Below are positions 25,863 through 33,914 of a DNA stretch of 64,000 nt, piece after piece. The stretch covers positions 124,001 through 188,000 of the forward strand of contig NZ_QPNC01000015.1 of assembly GCF_003386285.1 (NCBI RefSeq). The letters are read 5' to 3'. The notes under the pieces are model-generated. The model was not told where the DNA came from. It saw only the letters and a program-made list of their open reading frames with translations, and made no database searches. The position numbers were made by a program, and so were the translations under genes. Origin of the DNA: Nocardiopsis sp. FIRDI 009 (lineage in GTDB: Bacteria; Actinomycetota; Actinomycetes; Streptosporangiales; Streptosporangiaceae). Numbering within the stretch: position 1 is the first letter of the stretch; every line of letters begins with the position of its first letter.

Positions 25863-28295
25863 TTACCGGCGTCCCCCGCGGATGTCGAAGTACAGCACCT
25901 GCGGGTCGTGGTCGCTGACCTGGTCGTGGAACTCGGAGTTGATCCGCACGATCTCGTAGTCCATCCGGCCCGCCAGCGCGTCGTTGAACAGGATGTGGTC
26001 GAGCGCCTGCGAGTTGCCGTCGAAGACGTAGTTGTACCGCTCGTTCTCCGGCAGGTCCGACATCGGGTTGGTGAGCGGCCCGTCCCCGGTGAGGATGTCC
26101 AGGGTCGGCGAGAACGGGAAGTCGTTCAGGTCGCCCATGACCACGACGTTGGCGTCCGGGTCCACGGCGAACAGCTCGTCGGTGAACTCCCTGACCAGCC
26201 TGGCCTGCGCGTTGCGCTGGACCTCGCTGGACCGCTCGGGCGGCTGGACGACCCCGTGCAGGGAATGGTCCCCGCCCTTGGAGTTGAAGTGGTTGGTCAC
26301 CACGAACAGGTCCCGCCCGCGCACGCGGAAGTGGCCCACGAGCGGCTTGCGGCTGGACTCCCACGCCTCGTCCTCGGGGGCGATGCGGCCCGGGGAGACG
26401 CTGAGCTCGGGTCCGCGCGGCCCCTCCAGGACCTCGGTGTCGGCGGTGGCGTCGGGTTCCCCGGCGTCGACGAAGCGGACGTGCCGGGGGTCGAAGAGGA
26501 AGACGTTGCGGATGTTGCCGCCCGGCTGGCCGCCGTCCCGGCCGTCCTCGGGGCTGATCTGACGCCAGGCGTAGCGCGGTCCGCCCTGTTCGTGGATGGC
26601 GCGCGTCAGGCGCCGGAGCGTGAGGTCGGCGTCGACCGTGCCGTCGTCGACGGGGCCGTTGTCGTCCTGGATCTCCTCCAGCCCGATGATGTCCGGGGAG
26701 CCCAGGTAGTCGACGATGCCCCGGGCGAGTTCGTCGAACTTGGCCTGGTCGTCGGCGCCGTCGAGGTTCTCGACGTTGTAGGTGGCGATGGTGTTCTCGT
26801 AGGGCGCGGCCTCACGGGCGGGCACGCGCTCCAGGTCGCCCCGGACGATCTCGCCCAGCGTGGTGGCGCGGATGAGGAAGCCGCCGAACCGGCTGTAGTA
26901 GAGCGGTCCCTCGGTGACGCCCGTGAGCGTGTCGCCCACGTTGGCCCGGGGGAAGGGGTGGGTGTCGCGGTCCAGCAGCGACTCGATCTTGATCCGGCCC
27001 GCGTTGGGATCGTCGTAGGAGTCGTAGAGCGTCCCGCCGTTGACGGTGGCCTCCCGGCCGTCGGGGTCGGTGGTCACCCACAGCGCCGAGTAGGGGTCGG
27101 TCGCGTCGATGACGGGGGCGTCCTCCACCCGGACGAGCATGTGCTCGTGGGCGGCCCAGAAGTCGAGCGCGTAGGTGTCCGGGCGCAGGTCGAGGTCGGA
27201 GATGTCGCCGCCGTGGTCGGGGGCGTAGGCGTCGGGGACCGCGTCGGCGTCGAGCCGGACCGACCCGGGCAGGTCGGCGCCGGACGAGACGGTGGTCCAG
27301 TCAGCTCCGCTGAGCTGGGTGATGGTGTGCAGGTCGCTCCCGGGCCGGTACTCGGTGACACGTCCTGCGACCAGGACCTCGTCGCCGACGGCCACGTCGG
27401 GGGTGGTGGAGCCGGTGAAGACGAAGAGCGCCTCGCTGGTGCGCGGGTCGCCGTCGCCCTCGGGGTCCTGGAACCAGAAGCCCCGCGCGGAGCCGAAGCG
27501 GTTGACGGCGGTGACCACGCCCGGGACGCCGCTGACCGTCCGCCCCTCGTACGGAGAGGTGCGGGTGGTGCCCTGGACGTCGTGGACGCGCAGGTCGCCG
27601 GGTTCGACCGGGTCGGTGTCCCCGCCGCCGTCGCCCGGGGTCTCCCCGGCCGCGTTGGTGGGGGTGGGCGCGCCGGCGGTGAGGTCGGCGGCGTTGTTCC
27701 CGGTGTCGGTGAAGGCGTCGTCGCGGGCTGCGGAGGTGGTGTTGCTCAGCCGGGCGGCGGGGGAGCCCTCGAAGACGACGGCGTCGCCGTAACCGACGAT
27801 GTCGACGACCCCCTCCTCCGCCGCGCACTCGGCGGCGGTGCGGCAGGTGACCGGGTCGGTGCCTTGGACGAGGAGGACCGCGCCCGAGCGCGCGGACATG
27901 GCGGTGCCGCCGGCGGCGTCGGGGGTGGGCAGGTCGACGCTGCCGCCCGCCCCCTGTCCCAGGCGGACGAGGTAGTGCTCCCCGGCCCCGACGGCGCCGC
28001 CCAGGTCGGTGACCTGGACGCGGGTGCCGGAGCTCGGCGTGGCGGGGAGGTACTGCACGCTCCAGCCGTCGAGCGTGACGGCGGCGTCGGTGGGGTTGCC
28101 CAGTTCGACGAAGTCGTGGCGCAGCTCGGCTCCGCTGTTGCCGCCACCGCCGTAGACCTCGCTGATGACGGGGGTGGTGGGCTCGGCGGCGGCGGGGGCG
28201 GCCGTGGCCAGGGTGGCGGTCAGGATCAGGGCCACCGTGGCGGAGGTCGACGCGAGCGCGCGTCCGGACGGCGTTCTGGAAGGGGTTGGGGACAC
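25863..28295 (-). CDS. Secreted nuclease with lamin-tail and EEP domains (ExeM/NucH type)
   Basis: An 810-residue exported protein. Residues 1-37 form a Sec signal (core ATVALILTATLATAAPAAA, ends AAA/E). A lamin-tail domain follows (VISEVYGGGGNSGAELRHDFVEL, about 41-190), then an OB-like region (LRVHDVQGTTRTSPYEG, ~230-350) and the endonuclease/exonuclease/phosphatase domain (about 490-805) with NVENLD, IIGLEEIQDDNG, VTNHFNSKGGDHS, VMGDLNDF and VSDHDPQVLYFD. These hold the metal ligands and catalytic His/Asp. The family degrades extracellular DNA for nutrition or biofilm release. ATG at 28295; it has its own terminator and promoter gap. Confidence 0.92.
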   Translation of the reverse strand: MSPTPSRTPSGRALASTSATVALILTATLATAAPAAAEPTTPVISEVYGGGGNSGAELRHDFVELGNPTDAAVTLDGWSVQYLPATPSSGTRVQVTDLGGAVGAGEHYLVRLGQGAGGSVDLPTPDAAGGTAMSARSGAVLLVQGTDPVTCRTAAECAAEEGVVDIVGYGDAVVFEGSPAARLSNTTSAARDDAFTDTGNNAADLTAGAPTPTNAAGETPGDGGGDTDPVEPGDLRVHDVQGTTRTSPYEGRTVSGVPGVVTAVNRFGSARGFWFQDPEGDGDPRTSEALFVFTGSTTPDVAVGDEVLVAGRVTEYRPGSDLHTITQLSGADWTTVSSGADLPGSVRLDADAVPDAYAPDHGGDISDLDLRPDTYALDFWAAHEHMLVRVEDAPVIDATDPYSALWVTTDPDGREATVNGGTLYDSYDDPNAGRIKIESLLDRDTHPFPRANVGDTLTGVTEGPLYYSRFGGFLIRATTLGEIVRGDLERVPAREAAPYENTIATYNVENLDGADDQAKFDELARGIVDYLGSPDIIGLEEIQDDNGPVDDGTVDADLTLRRLTRAIHEQGGPRYAWRQISPEDGRDGGQPGGNIRNVFLFDPRHVRFVDAGEPDATADTEVLEGPRGPELSVSPGRIAPEDEAWESSRKPLVGHFRVRGRDLFVVTNHFNSKGGDHSLHGVVQPPERSSEVQRNAQARLVREFTDELFAVDPDANVVVMGDLNDFPFSPTLDILTGDGPLTNPMSDLPENERYNYVFDGNSQALDHILFNDALAGRMDYEIVRINSEFHDQVSDHDPQVLYFDIRGGRR

Positions 28296-28523
28296 GCCTT
28301 CTCCGTATTCCGGTGTGTGGGGGTTTCAGGGGATGTTCGCGGTTTGTCGGCCTTGTGGGCGTGCACATCATCACCCCCGCGTGTGACCGCCCGGAAGAGC
28401 GGACGTGAAAAGGAGGCGACGTACGGCCCGTTTTGGTGGGATACGACGACAAGTCAGCATGCCATTCGTCGTGTGATCCTCCGAATCCGGCATGATCCCC
28501 GACGCCCCGGACGCACGAGGACT

Positions 28524-28543
28524 CCGCCCGACGGATCGGGCGG
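28524..28543 (-). terminator. Hairpin after pnkp
   Basis: CCGCCCGA (28524-28531), CGGA, TCGGGCGG (28536-28543): perfect 8-bp stem about 140 bases after the pnkp stop codon. Confidence 0.5.
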
Positions 28544-28551
28544 GGTCGTGT

Positions 28552-28682
28552 TCATTCCGGGCCTCCGCTTCGCTTCGGCCCGAAGGGAAACCCCCTGGGG
28601 TGACCGCCCCAGGAAGACTGCTTCGGGCCGCTCTGGGGGGTCGCTCCGCGGCGGAGCGGGCACCCTCAGCGGCGGCCCGGGG
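28552..28682 (-). repeat. Interspersed repeat, copy B, in the gap after pnkp
   Basis: On the minus strand this holds CGGGCC, 13 bases (GAAGCGAAGCGGA), GGCCCG, the same hairpin as in copy C at 39130-39163. The 387-base gap 28296-28682 also contains the hairpin at 28524-28543 and must hold the nuclease promoter; no gene is supported in it. Confidence 0.5.
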
Positions 28683-31289
28683 TCACAGCCGCGGGTCGAC
28701 CGGCTCCGACTCCAGGGCCAGCACCGCGAACACCGCCTCGTGCACCCGCCACAGCGGTTCGCCGCGGGCGTGCCGGGCCAGCGCCTCCAGCCCCAGCTTG
28801 TGCTCGCGCATCGCCAGCCCCGTCTTGCGGCCCAGCGAACGGCGCTCCCTGAGCACCGCCAGCCGCTCCGGCTCGGTGTAGTCGGGGCCGTAGATGATCC
28901 GCAGGTAGTCCGGTCCGCGCACCTTCAGCCCCGGCTGAGCCAGGCCCTTGCGCGCCCTGGCCCCGGCGCCGAGCAGCGGCTTGACCACCATTCCCTCGCC
29001 GCCCGCCGACACGAGCTCGCGCCACCACCCGGCGGCCGAGGCGCACGCGTCCGGGTCGGTGGTGTCCACGACCAGGTAGCGGGTGGAGCGCACCAGACCG
29101 CTGACCTCCGCGAGCCGTTCGGCGACCCCCATGTGCCACAGGTGGTCGGCGTCGGAGTACTCCCGCCCCTCGGAGGCCAGCACCATGAACGGCGCGTACC
29201 GGAGCCCCGCCGCTCCGTCGGTGTCCCAGGAGTAGCGTCGGTACACCCGGCTGAACTCCTCCATCTGCCCGGCCCGCCGCTCCACGGTCGCGGCCAGGTC
29301 GCCCACGTCCACACCGCGCCCGGCCGCCGCGGCCAGCGCGGCTCCGGCGGCGGGCAGTGCGGCGCGCGCGGCGGCGCCCACCGACGCGTACTGCTCGCGG
29401 ATCAGCGACCGGGCCTTGGCCGACCACGGCAGCATCTCCCCGTCCAGGGCCACCCAGTCCGTGCCGAGCCGGTCCCACAGCCCGGCCGCGCCGACCGCCT
29501 CGCGCAGCTGGTCGACCACCTCCGCCTGGAGCGCGGGGTCGGGGAAGAAGGGGCGCCCGGTCCGGGTGTACACGGTCCCCAGCTCCCCCGGCACGAACCG
29601 CCGTTCGGCCGCCGCCTCGTCCCGGCACAGCACCGCGACCGCGCGCGAGCCCATGTGCTTCTCCTCGCACACGACCTGGCCGATCCCCGAGCCCCGGTAG
29701 GCGGTGAACGCCTCCGCCGGGTGCTCCAGCAGTCCGGGCTCGGTCGCCGTGGGCGCCGGGGCCATGGTCGGCGGCAGGTACAGCAGCCAGCGCGGGTCGA
29801 CCGCGAACCGGCTCATCACCTCCAGCGCCGCCAGGGTGCTGCCGCCGTCGGCGCGCACCGCGCCGTGCTCGGTGTCCACGTGCATTCCGGTACGGGCGCC
29901 GCCGACGCCCACGTCGGTGATGTCCAGGGTGTGCCTCGGCCGGGCGTCGGCGGCGTTCCCCTCCCCCGGCGGCCGCGGTGCGAGCGGCCTGGCCGGTTCG
30001 TACCAGGTGCGGTGCGCCGCCACGTCGACCAGTTCGCGCTCGGGGTAGCGCAGCGCGGTGAGCCGTCCGCCGAACACGCAGCCGGTGTCCAGGCAGATCG
30101 TGTTGTTGAGCCACTCCGCCTTGTGCGTGGGCACGTGCCCGTACACCACGGCGGCCCGGCCCCGGTAGTCGCGCGCCCACGGCAGGCGGACCGGGAGGCC
30201 GTACTCGTCGGTCTCGCCGGTCGTGTCGCCGTACAGGGCGAAGGAGCGCACCCGGCCGGAGGCGCGCCCGTGGTACTCCTCCTTCAGCCCGGCGTGCGCG
30301 ACGACCAGCTTCCCCCCGTCCAGGACGAGGTGGCTGACCAGCCCGTCGCAGAACTCCAGCACGCGCGCGCGGAACTCCTCGCTCTCCCGGCCGAGCTGCT
30401 CCATCGTCTCGGCCAGACCGTGGGTGAGCCGCGCCCCGCGCCCCCTGAGCACGCGCACGAGCTTGTTCTCGTGGTTGCCCGGCACGCACAGGGCGTCGCC
30501 GTCGGCGACCATGCCCATGACCAGCCGCAGCACCCCCGGGCTGTCGGGGCCCCGGTCGACCAGGTCGCCCACGAACACGGCGGTGCGCCCCTCGGGGTGG
30601 CGGGCGCCGACCGGTCGGCCCTCGTCGTCGCGGGTGAGCGCGTAGCCGAGGTCGCCGAGCAGCTCCTCCAGCTCGGCCCGGCAGCCGTGCACGTCACCGA
30701 TGATGTCGAACGGGCCGGTCAGATCCGTGCGGTCCGGCCAGGCGCGTTCCAGTTCGATGGTGGCCGCCTCGATCTCCTCCGGCCCGCGCAGCACGTGCAC
30801 CTTGCGGAAGCCCTCGCGGGACAGCCGCTTGAGGCTCGACTTCAGGTCGCGGCGCTGCCGCCGGATGACGTGGTCGCCGAAGTCGCGGTCCGGGCGCTCC
30901 CGGTTGCGGGCAGCCGCCACCGACTCGGTGACGTCGAGCACGATCGCCGTGGACAGCACGTCGTTGTCCTTGGCGATGCGCACGAGCTGCGCCCGCGCGC
31001 GGGGCTGCACGTTGGTCGCGTCCACGACGGTCAGCAGGCCCCGGCGCAGCCGGATGTCCACGATGGTGTGCAGCAGCGTGAAGGCGTCGGCGCTGGCGGC
31101 CTGGTCGTTCGGGTCGTCGCTGACCACGCCGCGGCAGTGGTCGGAGCTGACCACCTGCGTCGGCAGGAAGTGGCGCGCCGCGAAGGTCGACTTGCCCGAA
31201 CCGGACACCCCCACGAGCACGACCAGCCCCATCCTGGGCACACTGAGCACCCGCGGCTCCACCGGCTCGGCGGTCTCGATCTCGCTCAT
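28683..31289 (-). CDS. pnkp: Bacterial Pnkp: polynucleotide kinase-phosphatase-ligase
   Basis: An 868-residue trifunctional RNA end-healing and sealing enzyme. The N-terminal kinase has P-loop GVSGSGKST (27-35). The middle metallophosphoesterase has GDVHG (198-202), GDLVDRG (241-247) and GNHEN (271-275), removing 2',3'-cyclic and 3' phosphates. The C-terminal adenylyltransferase/ligase domain has the lysine motif EKHMGS (K544) and VALDGEMLPW. Length and order match Clostridium thermocellum Pnkp, which needs Hen1 for sealing. Its ATG overlaps the hen1 stop codon by 4 bases (ATGA), so both are translationally coupled. Confidence 0.95.
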   Translation of the reverse strand: MSEIETAEPVEPRVLSVPRMGLVVLVGVSGSGKSTFAARHFLPTQVVSSDHCRGVVSDDPNDQAASADAFTLLHTIVDIRLRRGLLTVVDATNVQPRARAQLVRIAKDNDVLSTAIVLDVTESVAAARNRERPDRDFGDHVIRRQRRDLKSSLKRLSREGFRKVHVLRGPEEIEAATIELERAWPDRTDLTGPFDIIGDVHGCRAELEELLGDLGYALTRDDEGRPVGARHPEGRTAVFVGDLVDRGPDSPGVLRLVMGMVADGDALCVPGNHENKLVRVLRGRGARLTHGLAETMEQLGRESEEFRARVLEFCDGLVSHLVLDGGKLVVAHAGLKEEYHGRASGRVRSFALYGDTTGETDEYGLPVRLPWARDYRGRAAVVYGHVPTHKAEWLNNTICLDTGCVFGGRLTALRYPERELVDVAAHRTWYEPARPLAPRPPGEGNAADARPRHTLDITDVGVGGARTGMHVDTEHGAVRADGGSTLAALEVMSRFAVDPRWLLYLPPTMAPAPTATEPGLLEHPAEAFTAYRGSGIGQVVCEEKHMGSRAVAVLCRDEAAAERRFVPGELGTVYTRTGRPFFPDPALQAEVVDQLREAVGAAGLWDRLGTDWVALDGEMLPWSAKARSLIREQYASVGAAARAALPAAGAALAAAAGRGVDVGDLAATVERRAGQMEEFSRVYRRYSWDTDGAAGLRYAPFMVLASEGREYSDADHLWHMGVAERLAEVSGLVRSTRYLVVDTTDPDACASAAGWWRELVSAGGEGMVVKPLLGAGARARKGLAQPGLKVRGPDYLRIIYGPDYTEPERLAVLRERRSLGRKTGLAMREHKLGLEALARHARGEPLWRVHEAVFAVLALESEPVDPRL

Positions 31290-32788
31290 CGGGTGAAGAC
31301 TCCCATCTGGGTCGGGGCGCCGGTCTCGGGGTGCTCCGGGCCCACCGGCAGGAAGCGCACCCCGTAGCCGTTCCGTTCCGCCACACCCTCGGACCAGGCG
31401 GTGAACTCGGCGCGGGTCCACTCGAAGCGGTGGTCGCCGTGGCGGAAGGCGCCCTCGGGCAGACCCTCGTAGTGCCTGTTGTACTCGGCGTTGGGCGTGG
31501 TGACCACCACGACCCTGGGCTGGGCCGTACCGAACACGCTCTCCTCCATCGCGGTCAGGCGCGAGGGGTCGAGGTGCTCGACGACCTCCATCAGCACGGC
31601 GGCGTCGTGGCCCGCGAACCGGGCGTCCCGGTACACGACCGAGCCCACCAGCAGCTCGGGCCGGGGGAGCCGACCGCTCCCCTCCTCCCGGACCCCGGTC
31701 ACGTCGGCGAACAGGTCGCGGTGGCGTCCGCGCCCGTCCGGGTGGCAGCCCCGGCACACCCTGCGGTGGGCGTGCTCCAGGCTGACGGTGCTCACGTCCA
31801 CACCGGTGATCCGCTCCAGGGTGTGGTCCCTGACCAGCCGTTCGAGCAGCCTGCCCGAACCGCACCCCAGGTCGATGACGCTGGTGGCGCGCTCGGCCGC
31901 CAGGACCGCCAGGACCGCGCCCGCGCGCTGCTCGGCCAGGGACGGGCCGCGCTCCTCGCGGTCCGGGGCCGCCGCGGCGTCCTCGACCGCCGGGTCGTCG
32001 GCCTCCTCGTCCCCGGTGCGGTCGTCGGCCTCGGCCAGCCGCGCCAGGGCGGTGCGCACGTACCGGTCGCGCCGGTTGAGGTACCGACGGGTGATCCAGC
32101 CGCGCTCGGGGTGCGCGGCCAGCCATCCCGGGCCGTCGTCGTCCTCGCCGGTGGCGCCGCCCGCCCGCAGCAGCTTGTCGATCTCGGACTCGTCCACCCA
32201 GTAGTGCTTGGCGCCGTCCATCGCGGGCAGCAGCACGTACAGGTGGCTGAGGGCCTCGGACAGCGGCATCGTCCCGGTCAGGGTGAGCGACAGGTAGTGC
32301 GAGTCACCCCACCCGGGCAGGCCGGGGTCGAGCGGTACGGGTTCGGCCGCCACCCGCCAGCCCAGCGGTTCGAAGAGGGCGCGGGCGCGGTCGGCCCCGC
32401 CCCGGCAGGGCACGGCGGGCAGGCTGAGCGTGAGGGGGATGGGTGTGCGCGCCAGTTCCGGCCGGGCCTGGCACCGCCCCTTGAGCGCGCTGCCGAAGAC
32501 CCGGCCGAGGGCGACGGTGAACAGCGACGACGTCGCGAAGGGGCGGTCGTTGACGTACTGCGCGAGCGCGAAGTCGGGGGTGTTGACCGACGTGCGCGAG
32601 CGCAGCAGCGACTGCGGGTCCACCTCCAGCATGAGCGCCGCGGTACACCGTTCGTCGGTCGCCTCGGGGTAGAAGACGTGCGCCGTGCCGAAGGACTGCT
32701 CGAAGCTCTGCGCCCTGTCCGGATGCTTGTGGAGCAGGTACCCGAGGTCGGTCGCGGGCGTGGCCGTGGTCGTGATCGTCAGTAGCAC
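31286..32788 (-). CDS. hen1: Bacterial Hen1: RNA 3'-terminal 2'-O-methyltransferase
   Basis: A 500-residue protein with an N-terminal domain that, in known systems, activates the Pnkp ligase (MLLTITTTATPATDLGYLLHKHP is the usual start) and a C-terminal SAM methyltransferase with DLGCGSG at 306-312. The Mn-binding residues of the family are visible: E401, E404, H405 in EVVEH, and H450/H453 in RHGDHRFEW. It methylates the 2'-OH at the repaired junction so that a ribotoxin cannot cut again. The acidic stretch at 255-280 is a linker. Coupled to pnkp by a 4-base overlap. Confidence 0.95.
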   Translation of the reverse strand: MLLTITTTATPATDLGYLLHKHPDRAQSFEQSFGTAHVFYPEATDERCTAALMLEVDPQSLLRSRTSVNTPDFALAQYVNDRPFATSSLFTVALGRVFGSALKGRCQARPELARTPIPLTLSLPAVPCRGGADRARALFEPLGWRVAAEPVPLDPGLPGWGDSHYLSLTLTGTMPLSEALSHLYVLLPAMDGAKHYWVDESEIDKLLRAGGATGEDDDGPGWLAAHPERGWITRRYLNRRDRYVRTALARLAEADDRTGDEEADDPAVEDAAAAPDREERGPSLAEQRAGAVLAVLAAERATSVIDLGCGSGRLLERLVRDHTLERITGVDVSTVSLEHAHRRVCRGCHPDGRGRHRDLFADVTGVREEGSGRLPRPELLVGSVVYRDARFAGHDAAVLMEVVEHLDPSRLTAMEESVFGTAQPRVVVVTTPNAEYNRHYEGLPEGAFRHGDHRFEWTRAEFTAWSEGVAERNGYGVRFLPVGPEHPETGAPTQMGVFTR

Positions 32789-32839
32789 CCATGCATTGTG
32801 GACGAGGCGCCACCGGGCGGACCACCGGTTTTCCCGGTG

Positions 32840-33874
32840 TCAGGCCCGGCCGTCCTCCGCCCGGGGGCGCGGGTCCACCCCGACCGCCGCCATCGCGTGC
32901 GCGACCCCGGCCCGGGGGTCGCCGAAGAAGGACCACGGCAGGTCGCAGTAGTAGCGGCCGACCGCGCCGAGGTGCCAGCGCGCGGCCTCGGCGACCTCGG
33001 CCCGGTGGAAGGCCCACCCGAACAGGTGGTGGGCCTGGACGTCGCGTTCGTGCGGCACCGCGGCCGACACCCAGTCCCGGGCCGCCTCGAACAGCTCGCG
33101 GACGGCCTCGCCGTGCAGACGGCCCAGGCTCATGCTCGCGATGTGGTCGAAGGAGCCCTCCGCGGTGAGCCGTCGCCGCTCGGCCCGCAGGTGCTCGGCG
33201 TGGGCGAGGGCGAGGACGGCGGGCAGGGGGTCGCCCTCGGGCGCGCCGTCCGCCGCCGCGCCCGCGACCGCGAACATCTCCTCGGTCGACCCGCCCCGGG
33301 CCGGGGACAGGGAGCGGACCCGGGTCATGTGCGCGGGGAACAGGTGCGGCGCCCGTCGGCTCACCTCGTCCCAGATCCGGTCCCTGTCCTCCCGGTCCGC
33401 GCGCAGGCCCATGGCGACCGTCTGGAGGGCGGCCCAGGGCGCGGCGTCGTCGGGGCGCAGGCGCGCGGCGGCCTCCAGCGGGGCGCGGGCCTCGATGAGC
33501 GCCGCCTCCAGCGCCTTGCGGTCGGCCCGGCCCGTGGCCTGGCCCCCGACGGGCCGGGCGGCGGCGCGCGCGAGCAGGACGTGCCCGAGCCAGAGCAGGA
33601 CGTCGGCCTCGTCGGCGTCCCCCTCGGCCAGGGAGGCGACCTCGACCACCCGGTCGACGGCGGCGCGGCCGAGCGCCTCGGCCCGGTGGGCGCGGGCCTC
33701 GGCGTCGTCGCGGTCCTCGCCGAGCAGGGTCAGCCCCGCCGTGACGCCGCCGTCGCGCACCGCCTCGCACGCGGACCGCAGGACGGGTTCGGTCCCGTAC
33801 GCGGCCGACACCAGCGCCGTCTCGATGCCGGTGCCGGTCGGCACCCGTCCAGGAGTCCGTCGGAATCGCCACAT
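32840..33874 (-). CDS. Helical protein of unknown function upstream of hen1
   Basis: A 344-residue, alanine-rich, all-helical soluble protein. It looks like TPR-type or similar helical repeats (for example APLEAAARLRPDDAAPWAALQTVAMGL and LFGWAFHRAEVAEAARWHLGAVGRYY) but no repeat register is clear. No signal peptide or membrane segment. ATG at 33874 has TAGGAT about 9 bases upstream. It ends 51 bases before hen1 on the same strand and starts 40 bases after the TRAP permease stop, so it could belong to either group; a link to RNA repair is only positional. Family not recognised. Confidence 0.7.
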   Translation of the reverse strand: MWRFRRTPGRVPTGTGIETALVSAAYGTEPVLRSACEAVRDGGVTAGLTLLGEDRDDAEARAHRAEALGRAAVDRVVEVASLAEGDADEADVLLWLGHVLLARAAARPVGGQATGRADRKALEAALIEARAPLEAAARLRPDDAAPWAALQTVAMGLRADREDRDRIWDEVSRRAPHLFPAHMTRVRSLSPARGGSTEEMFAVAGAAADGAPEGDPLPAVLALAHAEHLRAERRRLTAEGSFDHIASMSLGRLHGEAVRELFEAARDWVSAAVPHERDVQAHHLFGWAFHRAEVAEAARWHLGAVGRYYCDLPWSFFGDPRAGVAHAMAAVGVDPRPRAEDGRA

Positions 33875-33914
33875 GTGTGTTGATCCTAGGTGGTGGGACC
33901 CGGCGGAGGATCCG

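Noticed and set aside
25830..31367. A continuous 1845-codon open frame on the plus strand
   Set aside because: It runs opposite the nuclease and pnkp genes, whose frames carry clear domain motifs. The long plus frame has no recognisable motif and is a GC-rich antisense shadow.
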